Positions 17,445 through 27,302 of a stretch of DNA of 64,000 bases are shown here, piece after piece. The stretch is from an uncultured Muribaculaceae bacterium (GTDB lineage Bacteria > Bacteroidota > Bacteroidia > Bacteroidales > Muribaculaceae), in NCBI GenBank assembly GCA_910588065.1, contig CAJUPZ010000001.1:124001-188000 (forward strand). The letters are read 5' to 3'. The position numbers and the translations under genes were made by a program. The notes below the pieces were generated by a model, which made no database searches, was not told where the DNA came from, and worked only from the letters and a program-made list of their open reading frames with translations. Every line of letters begins with the position of its first letter. Position 1 is the stretch's first letter.

Positions 17445-20400
17445 ATGGACAAACGCATATTCTGTAGTTTAATAATATTTTTCTTTATGTCGTGGACGAT
17501 TACTTCAAGTGCCTACGACTTTGAGAAAGATGGGCTATATTATAATATCATATCTGAAACAACAGTAGAATGTTGCGGCGGAGGTCAATCGCCAACTGAC
17601 GCAACTTATAGAAAGACAGATGTTGAGATACCATCAACTGTAAAACAAGGTCTAAAAAGCTATACAGTAGAAAAAATAGCTGATTATGCATGGGGGCAAG
17701 TGCAATATTTGGTTTGGATTAAGAATCTGGTCTTGCCCGAAACTATTAAGGAAATCGGAATTGGGGCATTTCGTGATGCGAACAATATTGAGTCTATTAA
17801 CTTACCGGATGGTCTCATTAGCATTGGTGATTATGCAATGCAAGGCCCAAAACTTTCGGAATATATATTTCCGAGAACGTTGAAGTCAATTGGAACTAGG
17901 TGCTTTAACTCAAAGCTAAGAACAGTTATAATTACGTCTAGTGAGCCTCCAATGCTAAAAGAGGAAACTTTTGCGTATCAAAATGGGGGCATATATATTC
18001 CAACAGGATTAAGAATATTTGTTCCAAGTATGGAAAGATATGCTGAGATGCCTTACTATAAAGAATTTATTGAATCATTGGTTTCATTTACAGATCAAAG
18101 CTTTATATATTCCGGGGAGCAACCCCAAATCAACTATAATGTAAATTTGCCAGATGGATATCATTTATCGATAGATTTAAGTAAAATACCAGTAAACGCT
18201 GGTGACTATGAATTAATTTTGGAAGGTGAAATTAATGGAAATATATTGGCAGACATTCCTTTATCGCTTGTTATTTCGAAAGCTGATTTGCGAATAACTG
18301 CGAATAATGCTTCTCGTCAATACGGAGAAAATAACCCAGATTTTAATGCAGTTATTGAAGGACTACAAAATGATGAAAACATTGATGATGTGCTAATTGA
18401 TGGCTATAATCTTTTTTCACGAGCTACTGCAAAATCTGATATAGGGGAATATCCAATTGAATTGAAATCAGATGCATCGACTAATTACAACATACAATTT
18501 AAGCCGGGGAAATTAAATGTAACGCAGGCTCCAATTCGAATTTCAATAGGTTGCTATAATAGGGAGTATGGTCTTGATAATCCTTTATTTAAGTTATCTT
18601 TTGATGGATTAAAAAGTTGCGACGAGTTACCAAAATGGGATAAATTACCCGTGTTTTATACGGATGCTACGAAATTATCGAATGTGGGGGTCTATCCTGT
18701 ATCTGTTATGTGTGAGCCTCATAATTATGAAATTCTCTCGTGTGAATATGGTATTCTTACGATAACCAAAGCCAAAGCAACTATTTCGGCCAATAATAAA
18801 GAACGTCTATATTTCGAGCAGAATCCGCAATTTGATTTCTCTATTTCGGGACTTCTCAACGATGATACCGAGTCATGCTTAACTACTTACCCCAGTTATA
18901 ATTGCGAAGCTAATATTTTAAGCGACGCAGGCGTTTATGAAATTATGCCAGTAGGCGCCATGTCAAAGAATTATATATTTGAATACGTGCCCGGAAACTT
19001 GATTGTTAATAAAAGGCAGTTAATGGTAAGTGTCGGTAATTATACTAGAGTGTACGGAGAAGATAATCCCTCATTTGATGTTGACTATACTGGATTCGTC
19101 AATAATGAAGATGCATCAACTCTATCTCAATCAGTGACTGTTTTTTGTCCCGCAACATCTCTTAGTGATGTAGGAACATATCCTATTGATATTACGGGTG
19201 GAAATGCAACAAACTATCAAATTTCGAAGTATAAATCAGGGACGTTAACTATAACCAAGGCAAATCAATCCATTATCTGGGATCAAGATTTATCTAATAT
19301 TGAATTGTATTCGCAGGTGGAACTTCAAGCTACTAGTGATACAGATTTACCAATATCTTATGAAATCTCACCCAATAATGTGGCTAATTTATATAGCAAC
19401 GCGGGAAGATGGTATCTTGACTGTTATGGTCGAGGAACTGTAATCATTCGTGCTACCCAAAAAGGGGATAAGAATCACAACGATGCTCCAATTATCACAA
19501 AAAAATTGGTAGTGTATGGAAATGAAGAAAATGATTCATCTAATCCACAAATATATCTGAATATAGATGAACCGGGCACATTGTCAACTATGATTTCCGA
19601 GAATAAAAAGTATCATATTAAGAATCTGCGATTGACAGGATATCTGAATGGTACGGATATTAACTTTATACGTGAAATGGCTGGTAGCGATAGCTACGGC
19701 AATACCACTCCTGGCGTGTTGGAAGCACTCGATATTTCGGGCTGTACCATAGTTAGTGGTGGACGTAGTTATTACCAACTCAACAGAACTACAGAAAAGG
19801 TTGTTGGGAACAGTATGTTTTATAACTGCAAAGTGTTAACCACACTTAGGATTCCTGATAATACAATTTCAATTGGAGATTATGCATTCGCTGATTGCGA
19901 ACGACTATCGGTTATTTCTATTCCCAATTGCGTGAAATCTCATGGCATACAATCGTTTAGAAACGATATTAGCCTGCTTCGTTTGCCAATGTCGAGGAAA
20001 CTCGAAGAAATTGGAGATATGGCATATTCTGGATGTAACGGTTTGACTGAGATTACCATACCATCAAGTGTAACATCTATTGGCTTAGGTATCGTTAAAG
20101 ACTGCCAAAATATAACTCAGATAAATGTAGAAGTCGGCAACATAAATTATGCTAGCAGAGATGGCGTTTTATTCAATTCGAACTTTGATGATTTAATAAT
20201 ATATCCAGTCAATCATGCAGGGGTAGAATATGTAGTACCGGAAGGAGTTGATCAGATAGCGTCTTATGCCTTCGTTAACGCAAAAGAACTCAAATCCGTG
20301 AGCTTGCCTTCAACGCTATCGATGATTGGACAAGATGCTTTTATTGGATGCATAAATCTGAATAGGTTGCAAGTTCTGGCACTCACACCTCCAACATGTC

Positions 20401-20753
20401 AAAATAATTGCTTTGATAATATCAGCAAGACACGTTGTAATCTACAAGTGCCAATTGGGTGCCGTTCATATTATTGGGTTGCTCCCGTTTGGTCTGAGTT
20501 CAATAAAATAATGGAGTCAGATTTCAGCAGAATCGAAGACGTTTATTTAGATAATCTGCATATTGGAATAATAGACGGTAAGATATCTGTTAGTGGATGT
20601 CATGAAGATATGACGGTTCGTATTTATCAAATCAATGGTACACTCCTTTACCAAGGACAACCGAGTAGTGGAGAGATCCAATTTGAACCACTATATCACG
20701 GAGTATATATTATTATGATAGGTAATAAAACTTTTAAGGTGATAGTGAAATAA
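17445..20753 (+). CDS. large secreted MBG-repeat and leucine-rich-repeat (BspA-like) surface protein
   Basis: 1102 aa with a signal peptide (hydrophobic to about residue 24). After a short LRR_5-like stretch (about 60-190) come four MBG-type repeats of about 80 residues beginning near 280, 360, 443 and 525, each with a RQYGENNPDF-like motif and a G-L-x-N-D-E turn. A fifth divergent Ig-like unit (near 610) follows, then LRR_5 repeats (about 795-1010; IGDYAFADC, IPSSVTSIG). The last 75 residues, ending GVYIIMIGNKTFKVIVK, look like a type IX secretion sorting tail. Such proteins sit on the cell surface and often bind host or matrix. It is clearly more AT-rich than its neighbours, suggesting acquisition. 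Confidence 0.85.
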   Translation: MDKRIFCSLIIFFFMSWTITSSAYDFEKDGLYYNIISETTVECCGGGQSPTDATYRKTDVEIPSTVKQGLKSYTVEKIADYAWGQVQYLVWIKNLVLPETIKEIGIGAFRDANNIESINLPDGLISIGDYAMQGPKLSEYIFPRTLKSIGTRCFNSKLRTVIITSSEPPMLKEETFAYQNGGIYIPTGLRIFVPSMERYAEMPYYKEFIESLVSFTDQSFIYSGEQPQINYNVNLPDGYHLSIDLSKIPVNAGDYELILEGEINGNILADIPLSLVISKADLRITANNASRQYGENNPDFNAVIEGLQNDENIDDVLIDGYNLFSRATAKSDIGEYPIELKSDASTNYNIQFKPGKLNVTQAPIRISIGCYNREYGLDNPLFKLSFDGLKSCDELPKWDKLPVFYTDATKLSNVGVYPVSVMCEPHNYEILSCEYGILTITKAKATISANNKERLYFEQNPQFDFSISGLLNDDTESCLTTYPSYNCEANILSDAGVYEIMPVGAMSKNYIFEYVPGNLIVNKRQLMVSVGNYTRVYGEDNPSFDVDYTGFVNNEDASTLSQSVTVFCPATSLSDVGTYPIDITGGNATNYQISKYKSGTLTITKANQSIIWDQDLSNIELYSQVELQATSDTDLPISYEISPNNVANLYSNAGRWYLDCYGRGTVIIRATQKGDKNHNDAPIITKKLVVYGNEENDSSNPQIYLNIDEPGTLSTMISENKKYHIKNLRLTGYLNGTDINFIREMAGSDSYGNTTPGVLEALDISGCTIVSGGRSYYQLNRTTEKVVGNSMFYNCKVLTTLRIPDNTISIGDYAFADCERLSVISIPNCVKSHGIQSFRNDISLLRLPMSRKLEEIGDMAYSGCNGLTEITIPSSVTSIGLGIVKDCQNITQINVEVGNINYASRDGVLFNSNFDDLIIYPVNHAGVEYVVPEGVDQIASYAFVNAKELKSVSLPSTLSMIGQDAFIGCINLNRLQVLALTPPTCQNNCFDNISKTRCNLQVPIGCRSYYWVAPVWSEFNKIMESDFSRIEDVYLDNLHIGIIDGKISVSGCHEDMTVRIYQINGTLLYQGQPSSGEIQFEPLYHGVYIIMIGNKTFKVIVK

Positions 20754-20774
20754 TCAGCAATATATCCCAAGTGG

Positions 20775-20799
20775 CGACCTCGGATTTATGCCGGGGTCG
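20775..20799 (+). terminator. terminator after the LRR protein gene
   Basis: Stem CGACCTCGG / CCGGGGTCG (one G-U pair, 7-nt loop) followed by TTTCAT, 21 nt past the stop codon. The T-run is short. Confidence 0.55.
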
Positions 20800-21161
20800 T
20801 TTCATAAAATGACTAATCTGTGATGCGGTTATGTTGAGAGATGGGCATGGCGTTTGAAAGTAAGGGTGCGACCTTGATGATTGTTATACATATAATGATA
20901 AGAAAGGAGGGGTTATGAAGAAGTGAAAAATATGTAGTTTGTCAAAGTAGCTATAAAAACGTCTGTAAGTATCGCATGTGAATTCTGTTTGGATACTATC
21001 ATCGGGTCTGTTGTAGAATCATGTACAATAGACTTGTCGATAGGTCATTCGCTTACTATTGTGGCGATTTATAAAATTAGCGTTCCGCTACTTGTCAGCG
21101 AACGAATGATGGCCAATGTGGATTCGCGCAAAGCATAGGCTAATCGGACGGACACGCCAAG
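20800..21161. other. intergenic stretch with no recognised gene
   Basis: About 360 nt between the convergent LRR and mutS2 genes. I see no ORF of credible size, no tRNA and no recognisable element. A short hairpin near its right end may terminate mutS2. Confidence 0.6.
21081..21104 (-). terminator. possible terminator of mutS2
   Basis: CGTTC(C)GCT / AGCGAACG hairpin with one bulge; on the minus strand it is followed by TAATTTTAT. It lies 58 nt beyond the mutS2 stop. Confidence 0.35.
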
Positions 21162-23612
21162 TTAGCTCAGGTCGACGACGGTGATTCCGGCGCCGCCAAA
21201 CTGCACATGCTCGTCGCGGTAAGCCCGCACCTCGCGCACTGTGTCAAGATACTGGCGGATGGCCTGACGCAACGCGCCGGTGCCTGTGCCGTGCAATATC
21301 CGCACCCTCTCCGCGCTAAACTGCACAGCGTCATCTATAAAATAAGTGATGGCCTGAATCGCTTCATCAACCCTCATGCCGCGCACATCAATGTCGCTGC
21401 TGAAATTCAGCTGCCGGTCTCGGCTGGCATCTGATGAATTCGAGCTGATGAATGATACGCTCTGCCCGCTCGCGGGAAGTTGTGCATTTGTAAGTTTCAG
21501 TCTGTCGGTCTTCACACTGGTTTTCAGCAATCCGAAAGCCACAACGGCATTCTTGCCGTCAAGCTCCAGAATCTTGCCGGGCGAACCTGCGCCATCAAGT
21601 TTCACGATGTCACCTACCTGCAGTGTGCGGGCCGGCTGTGATTCTATGGCCGTCGGCTTCTGCTTTTTAGCTTTAGGTGCTTTTTTCAGAAGAGGGTGGG
21701 CATCAGTATCGGCTGTTTCCTTGAGCTTGCGCTTCTCCTCCTCGAGTTTGCTGCGGGCTTCAAGAGTCCGCTCGCGGTTTGCCTGAGCGGTACGGATTTC
21801 GCGGATGGTGCGTTCTATCGATGCGTTGCTTGATGATAGAATGCGTTCGGCCTCGGTTTTGGCCTCATCTATTATTTCGCGGCGTTTAAGCCTTAGAGTT
21901 TCCGCATCATTCTCATAGCGGGCAATCACTTCCTCAAGCTTTTTCTCGCGTTTTTTTATTTCGGACCGTTTGTTTTCCCAATATTTTCTGTCGCGGGCAA
22001 TATCGAGCAGATATTTGTCGAGGTTAACATAATCGCTGCCTACGATCGACTCCGCCTCGGCTATGATATCGGCCGGCAGGCCTGTTTTCCTTGCAATCTC
22101 AATGGCAAAGGAGCTGCCAGGATTGCCGATTGACAGTTTGAAAAGAGGTTGCATCAGATGCCTGTCATACAGCATGGAGCCGTTGACAAGTCCGGCGGTG
22201 TCCTCAGCAAAATGTTTGAGGTTCTGGTAGTGTGTGGTGATGACTCCCCACAGATTCGAGTCGGCAAACTTATGGAGTATCGCCTGGGCTATCGCCCCGC
22301 CTATCTGAGGCTCGGTTCCACCTCCGAATTCATCTATAAGAACAAGTGAGCCCGATTTACCTTTGGCCACAAACAGCTTCATGTTTCTGAGGTGGGAGCT
22401 GTAGGTGCTGAGGTCATCCTCTATCGACTGATTGTCGCCTATATCAACAAAAATATCATTGAATATGCCTATATGCGAGTTTTCATACACCGGGGGCAGG
22501 AGGCCGCATTGGGTCATGTACTGGATGATACCCACAGTCTTGAGACACACCGACTTGCCGCCGGCGTTGGGTCCGGAGATTATCAGAATTCTCTTTTCCG
22601 GCGACAGTGTGATGTCGAGAGGCACAATCTCTCTCCCCTGGGATTGCAGCGATTTAAGAAGCACCGGGTGGCAGGCGTGGTACCATTCGAGCTCCGGCTT
22701 GTCGGCAATATTCGGCAGCATGCCGCCGACCTCTCCGGCATACACGGCCTTTGCCCTTATGAAATCTATGTGGGCGAGGATGTCAATGCTTGCGGCTATG
22801 TCCGGTATATATGGTCTTATAAATGTGGCGAGTTCGGCGAGAATGCGCAGTATCTCCCGCTTTTCTTCAAGCTGCAGTTCCCTTATGCGGTTGTTTGCCT
22901 CGACAACCTCTGCCGGCTCGATGTACACTGTCTTTCCGGATGCACTCTCATCGTGAACTATGCCGCTGAGCCTTCTTTTGTTCATCGGAGCTACCGGCAG
23001 CACAAGCCGTCCGTCGCGCATCGCCGGCGAGGCATCAGCCTCAAGTATCCCTTCGGCCACGGCTCTGGCCATAACTCTCCTCAGAGTGGAGTTTACAGAC
23101 CCCGACATGGAGTTGAGCGAGCGGCGTATCTGTCCCAGTTCAGCCGAAGCACTGTCTTTGACATTGCCGAAACGGTCCATGATCCTGTCTATGGCACTCC
23201 GGCACATTCCGAATTCCTGAAGTTCACCGGCAATGCCGTCAAGCACCGGAAACCGGCTCACCCCATCCTCATTGCGCATTGCCCGGAAGCAGGCCGAGGT
23301 TTCGTCGATACACCGCAGAGCTTTTGATATCCCGAGCATATCAGCTGATGAGCATGATGTGCCGGGCACCTTGATAGACATTATCGTCTGGTCTGCGTTG
23401 CCGCAGTCGTATGTAGGCAGTTGTGCCTCCGATTGAAGGAGAGAGCACATCTCGCTTACAGCGCAAAGTGCGGAATATACATATTTGTAATCTGTGCTGA
23501 ACGCCATGTCTCGAGCGCGTCCGACAGCACCCGGTGCCGAGCATAACTCACTCACCCGCTGACGCACACGGTCAAAACCAATCTTATTTTCAAAGTTATC
23601 GGGATATATCAT
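21162..23612 (-). CDS. mutS2: MutS2 family endonuclease/ATPase
   Basis: 816 aa, typical MutS2 length. It lacks the mismatch-recognition domain of MutS1. It has the core helical domain, the ABC-type ATPase with Walker A GPNAGGKS (347-354), the LVLIDEFGGGTEP Walker B and signature region, a coiled-coil clamp (about 510-640), a KOW-like patch (LQVGDIVKLDG) and a C-terminal Smr nuclease domain (DVRGMRVDEA, LHGTGTGALR). MutS2 suppresses homologous recombination and, in some bacteria, rescues collided ribosomes. The Smr motif is DVRG rather than the usual LDLRG. The start (MIYPDNFENK) matches the family; the promoter is so close that the mRNA may be leaderless. Confidence 0.95.
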   Translation of the reverse strand: MIYPDNFENKIGFDRVRQRVSELCSAPGAVGRARDMAFSTDYKYVYSALCAVSEMCSLLQSEAQLPTYDCGNADQTIMSIKVPGTSCSSADMLGISKALRCIDETSACFRAMRNEDGVSRFPVLDGIAGELQEFGMCRSAIDRIMDRFGNVKDSASAELGQIRRSLNSMSGSVNSTLRRVMARAVAEGILEADASPAMRDGRLVLPVAPMNKRRLSGIVHDESASGKTVYIEPAEVVEANNRIRELQLEEKREILRILAELATFIRPYIPDIAASIDILAHIDFIRAKAVYAGEVGGMLPNIADKPELEWYHACHPVLLKSLQSQGREIVPLDITLSPEKRILIISGPNAGGKSVCLKTVGIIQYMTQCGLLPPVYENSHIGIFNDIFVDIGDNQSIEDDLSTYSSHLRNMKLFVAKGKSGSLVLIDEFGGGTEPQIGGAIAQAILHKFADSNLWGVITTHYQNLKHFAEDTAGLVNGSMLYDRHLMQPLFKLSIGNPGSSFAIEIARKTGLPADIIAEAESIVGSDYVNLDKYLLDIARDRKYWENKRSEIKKREKKLEEVIARYENDAETLRLKRREIIDEAKTEAERILSSSNASIERTIREIRTAQANRERTLEARSKLEEEKRKLKETADTDAHPLLKKAPKAKKQKPTAIESQPARTLQVGDIVKLDGAGSPGKILELDGKNAVVAFGLLKTSVKTDRLKLTNAQLPASGQSVSFISSNSSDASRDRQLNFSSDIDVRGMRVDEAIQAITYFIDDAVQFSAERVRILHGTGTGALRQAIRQYLDTVREVRAYRDEHVQFGGAGITVVDLS

Positions 23613-23616
23613 GATA

Positions 23617-23648
23617 CAAAATTACACAAAAAAACAGACTGCCGCCAA
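23617..23648 (-). promoter_or_regulatory. promoter of mutS2 at the start codon
   Basis: On the minus strand, TTG (23646-23648), 21-nt spacer, TAATTTTG (23617-23624). Only 4 nt separate the -7 box from the ATG (23610-23612), so transcription would start at or next to the initiation codon. Confidence 0.5.
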
Positions 23649-23728
23649 TACTGTCCGCGTTGCTGCAACATTTTAATTAAACTCCGTGTTATAATGTAAA
23701 TAAAAAATAACCTATAAATACATCTGTT

Positions 23729-24283
23729 ATGAAAACTTCTAAAATCAACTACTGGGGCCGGTCAAAGTACTGGTGGGTAGTGCTTGTGTTAGGCATCCTT
23801 ATGGTGCTGTGCGGATTTGCATATTGGCTCTGGCCTATGGCCGGATATGCTGTTTCTTCTCAGATTTTCGGCTGGCTGCTTGTGCTTGCGGGCATCGTTC
23901 AGCTGTGTGTGGCCGCAGGCCGTAACTATCCGCGCGGATGGGGGTGGTGGATTGCCGGCGGTGTGATAGATATGTTCATCGGCTTCATGCTGGTGCGCAG
24001 TGTCATACTGTCTGAGGCCGTCTTCCCTTATTTCATCGCGATAATCTTCCTGTTCTGGGGCATCAGCGCCATAATCAGTTCCATCAGCCAGAGAGGCAGA
24101 AAATATTGGTGGCTGTACCTCATCAACGGTATTCTGCTTATGGTTATCGGGTTCTTCTTCATTGAGGCAGGTTGGGTTCAGGATATGATGATGACAAGTT
24201 TCCTCACCTCTCTCGCATTCATTTACTGGGGATTCTCCGTTGCCATGCTCTCCTATGACATGAAGCCTCGGGAAATCGAGTGA
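23729..24283 (+). CDS. HdeD/DUF308 family membrane protein
   Basis: 184 aa with six hydrophobic segments arranged as three helical hairpins and short polar loops, the DUF308 repeat pattern. The N-terminus is basic and not cleaved by any obvious site. E. coli HdeD is linked to acid resistance, but most family members have no known role, so no function is assigned. It is divergent from mutS2 and stands alone. I did not find a clear TAnnTTTG box upstream; the region is AT-rich (TATAATGTAAAT). Confidence 0.8.
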   Translation: MKTSKINYWGRSKYWWVVLVLGILMVLCGFAYWLWPMAGYAVSSQIFGWLLVLAGIVQLCVAAGRNYPRGWGWWIAGGVIDMFIGFMLVRSVILSEAVFPYFIAIIFLFWGISAIISSISQRGRKYWWLYLINGILLMVIGFFFIEAGWVQDMMMTSFLTSLAFIYWGFSVAMLSYDMKPREIE

Positions 24284-24315
24284 CAACTGAATCCACATAT
24301 ATATAGATGACAACC

Positions 24316-24359
24316 TTTTGCCGGCTCATCCGCTAATTATAGCGTTGGAGTCGGCAAAA
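24316..24359 (+). terminator. long hairpin downstream of the DUF308 gene
   Basis: TTTTGCCGGCTC / GAGTCGGCAAAA pair over 12 bp (one G-U), with an inner CGCTA/TAGCG helix in the loop. The U-tract is inside the stem rather than after it, so it may act in either direction. It lies 32 nt past the stop codon. Confidence 0.5.
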
Positions 24360-24416
24360 ATGGTTAAAAACGCTTATTTTGCAATCGCTCATGGCAATTG
24401 TTCGTCATTATATTAG

Positions 24417-24424
24417 TATATTTG
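24417..24424 (+). promoter_or_regulatory. -7 box before the Trp/Gly-rich protein gene
   Basis: TATATTTG, an exact TAnnTTTG, with a TTG 16 nt upstream (24398-24400), shorter spacing than usual. The leader to the start codon would be about 78 nt. Confidence 0.4.
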
Positions 24425-24507
24425 CATAATAGGTCGGCTTGGCCATTAAACTTAATGCTTTGAGGCAAGTCAATCCTATAGAAACAAAACACTAAATTTA
24501 ACCCATC

Positions 24508-25551
24508 ATGAACATCAGAAACTTATTGCTGCTCTCCCTGCTTGTGACTGCCTCCGGTGTTTGCCGGGCTCAGGGTTATTACGATGACGACATTTACTTC
24601 GATGCATCAAAGGATAAGGATAAGAATATTGAGCTTGCCAAAAAGCAAGCCAAGGCAAAGCCGGTGTCTCAGACAAACGGTTACATCCTGTATCCCGTGG
24701 CCGATTTTGCTTCCGCTGACACATACGCACCCGAAGGAAACCTTACAATGAGTGTGGACGACTACAACCGCCGTGGCATTTTCGCAACAGACTCTGTACG
24801 TCACGATTCCACGGCTGCCGCCACTGATTTCGCATACACACGGCAGATTGAGCGGTTCTACAATCCCGCTATTGTCAAAGGTAGTTCTGACAAAGACCTC
24901 GCCCAGCTTTACTACGCTCAGCCGGCAAATGTAAACATCTACATAAACACCCCCGCATACGGCTACTGGGGCTATCCCTACCGCTGGAACTCATGGTATG
25001 ATCCCTGGTTCTACGGTCCCGGCTACTGGCCGTCCTACTCTTATTGGAATCCCTACTACGGCTGGGGTTGCAACTACCCCTTCTGGTCGCCCGGCTGGGG
25101 ACCCGCATGGGCATGGGGTCCGGCTTACTGGGGGCCCGGCTGGGGTTGGGGCGCATCCTGGGGATGGTGTGGAGTCCATTCCCGTCCGGTCAGCAACAGA
25201 CATCCCGGTGCGATACGCAATCCGCGCCCCGGTTCCAATATAGGTAATCACCGTCCCGGCTCAAACTCCTATCGCCCGGCATACTCTCCCGGACGCCATC
25301 CCGGCAGTAATTCAAATTACCGTCCCTCTTACAACAATTCCAATTCAAACGGATATCGCCCCGGCTACAACACAAACTCAACCAACAGTAACTCAAACAA
25401 CAACAATTCATACACCCGTCCCGGACGCCACAACAGCAATTCCTACACCAACTCAAACAGAGGCTCCTCCGGCAGCTCATACCGCAGCTCAGGCGGACAC
25501 ACCGGCGGTGGTAGCTCATCAGGCGGTGGCGGCGGACGTGGACGCCATTGA
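24508..25551 (+). CDS. exported Trp/Tyr/Gly-rich and Asn/Ser-rich protein
   Basis: 347 aa. A signal peptide ends near residue 22 (VCRAQ). Residues 23-150 are ordinary sequence with charged stretches (DASKDKDKN). Residues about 150-220 are extraordinarily aromatic, with many W, Y, G and P (GYWGYPYRW, GWGPAWAWG), and the tail from 225 is low complexity with R-P-G and N-S repeats, ending in Gly/Ser/Arg/His. I recognise similar proteins only as uncharacterised Bacteroidetes secreted proteins. It probably works in the envelope. The OmpP1-like porin gene starts 62 nt downstream and may be co-transcribed. Confidence 0.75.
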   Translation: MNIRNLLLLSLLVTASGVCRAQGYYDDDIYFDASKDKDKNIELAKKQAKAKPVSQTNGYILYPVADFASADTYAPEGNLTMSVDDYNRRGIFATDSVRHDSTAAATDFAYTRQIERFYNPAIVKGSSDKDLAQLYYAQPANVNIYINTPAYGYWGYPYRWNSWYDPWFYGPGYWPSYSYWNPYYGWGCNYPFWSPGWGPAWAWGPAYWGPGWGWGASWGWCGVHSRPVSNRHPGAIRNPRPGSNIGNHRPGSNSYRPAYSPGRHPGSNSNYRPSYNNSNSNGYRPGYNTNSTNSNSNNNNSYTRPGRHNSNSYTNSNRGSSGSSYRSSGGHTGGGSSSGGGGGRGRH

Positions 25552-25613
25552 TATGAATGATTATCAATGACTGCTTAAACACTATCTGTTTCATTAAAAT
25601 CAAGCAAACCAAC

Positions 25614-27230
25614 ATGAAGAAGCAACTTTTCGCCGCAACTGTCATGGCTTTGCCAACACTGATGTTTGCCCAGACAGCTCTGGACGCATTCAACATATCA
25701 CAGCCCGATTTCAGGGGCACCGCCCGTTTCATGTCCATGGGCGGAGCCTTCACAGCTCTCGGTGGCGACATATCAACGCTTAACCAGAATCCCGGTGGCA
25801 TAGGGGTGTACCGCAGCAATGAAATCGGTGTAACCCTCGACCTCAATTTCGCAGGCTCAAAGTCGCTCACCCAGGGTTATCAGGAAACAAGAAACAAAAC
25901 CCATTTCAATTGCAACAGCTTCGGCTATATCGGGGCAGTGTACACCGGCAGCGATATCATGCCATACTTCAACTGGGGCGCATCATACTCGCGTTCGGCA
26001 AGCTTCGACCGTGCATATAAAGGAAAAATCGGCTCACTCAATGGCTCATGGTCAAACTATGTAGCATCATATACCAACGGCATACCTTCAGAAGACCTGA
26101 CCGGAAACAACAATTTCAACCCCTATATTGACGGCTATGAGCCTTGGACAAGCATCCTTGCCTACAACTCATATATAATCAACCCAATCGGCAATCTGTA
26201 TAAAGGCCTGTGGGATGAAAACGGCGGTTCCGCCGGGCATGGCACTTTCGATGTGGTTGACAAAGGATATGTCGATGAATACTCGATCAACTTCGGCGGC
26301 AATTTCGATAACGTGGTTTTCTGGGGTCTCGGATTCGGAATAACAGATGTCGAATACCGCTCATCAGTCTACTACACCGAAGACTTTGACCGGGCACTCA
26401 TTCCTACTTTCTACGAAAACGGCGATTATAAGGAGCCGGGCAACGGTTCAGGCGGATTCGGCCTTGACAGCTGGAAGCACATCAGCGGCACCGGATTCAA
26501 CTTCAAGTTCGGCCTCATAGTAAAGCCTATCAACGAGCTGCGTATCGGCCTCGCAGTCCACACACCCACATACTACAACCTCAAGCAGGAGGGCTGGGCT
26601 GCCATTGACTACGGCTACTCCTCCGGAGCAGAGGGTTATGTGGAAACCAACGACGGCTATACTGATTACTTCGAATGGAAACTGCGCTCCCCATGGCGTC
26701 TTATGGGTGGTATAAGCGGAGTAATAGGCAAAAGAGCCATCATCAGCGCCGATTACGAATACCGTCCCATGCAGAAAATGAATGTCAGAGACTCATACAG
26801 CAACGAGTACACCGATGTTAACGGCGATATAAACAACTACTACAAGGCTGTGAGCATCCTGCGCCTCGGAGCTGAATACCGTCTCAATCCAAACTGGAGC
26901 GTCCGTGCCGGATATCAGCTCCAGACATCCCCCAGCACAGATGTGGCTCTCGATGGAAGGACAATGGTGTACACCTCCGGTCCTGACGACACTGAGACAA
27001 CACCCTCATTCTCCTTTGACCGCGCAACACACTATATCTCATGCGGACTCGGCTACAGATACAAAAACTTCTATGTAGATGCCGCATATGTCAACAAACA
27101 TCGTGAAAGCACCTGGCAGGCATATACAAACTGGAATCTCTCCTCGCCTTCAGAAGCGAAGTTTGCCCCGACATCCAAAATCACCGCGTCTGACAACCAG
27201 ATTGTGATTTCCGCCGGATTCAAATTCTGA
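25614..27230 (+). CDS. OmpP1/FadL/TodX-type outer membrane protein
   Basis: 538 aa from the ATG at 25614 (MKKQLFAA); an earlier frame start would lack a signal peptide at its end. The signal peptide ends near MFAQ. The mature start (NISQPDFRGTARFMSMGGAFTALGGDISTLNQNPGGIGVYR) follows the FadL-family pattern in which a conserved Gly/Asn-Pro hatch motif precedes the barrel. The rest alternates as amphipathic strands and ends with an aromatic residue (AGFKF), typical of outer membrane insertion. Family members carry hydrophobic compounds inward; the ligand here is unknown. Confidence 0.85.
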   Translation: MKKQLFAATVMALPTLMFAQTALDAFNISQPDFRGTARFMSMGGAFTALGGDISTLNQNPGGIGVYRSNEIGVTLDLNFAGSKSLTQGYQETRNKTHFNCNSFGYIGAVYTGSDIMPYFNWGASYSRSASFDRAYKGKIGSLNGSWSNYVASYTNGIPSEDLTGNNNFNPYIDGYEPWTSILAYNSYIINPIGNLYKGLWDENGGSAGHGTFDVVDKGYVDEYSINFGGNFDNVVFWGLGFGITDVEYRSSVYYTEDFDRALIPTFYENGDYKEPGNGSGGFGLDSWKHISGTGFNFKFGLIVKPINELRIGLAVHTPTYYNLKQEGWAAIDYGYSSGAEGYVETNDGYTDYFEWKLRSPWRLMGGISGVIGKRAIISADYEYRPMQKMNVRDSYSNEYTDVNGDINNYYKAVSILRLGAEYRLNPNWSVRAGYQLQTSPSTDVALDGRTMVYTSGPDDTETTPSFSFDRATHYISCGLGYRYKNFYVDAAYVNKHRESTWQAYTNWNLSSPSEAKFAPTSKITASDNQIVISAGFKF

Positions 27231-27252
27231 CGCCACCTCATCTCTCATTTGC

Positions 27253-27291
27253 AGAGCTGCTTCCTCACACAGGGAGCGGCTCTCCTTTTTT
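27253..27291 (+). terminator. terminator after the OmpP1-like gene
   Basis: AGAGCTGCTTCCT (27253-27265) pairs with AGGGAGCGGCTCT (27271-27283) through a 13-bp stem with G-U pairs, then CCTTTTTT. Confidence 0.75.
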
Positions 27292-27302
27292 AGAGCTGCT
27301 AA

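Noticed and set aside
22392..23327. Long plus-strand frame opposite mutS2
   Set aside because: It is the mirror of a strongly conserved MutS2 coding region, and its translation has no known domain.
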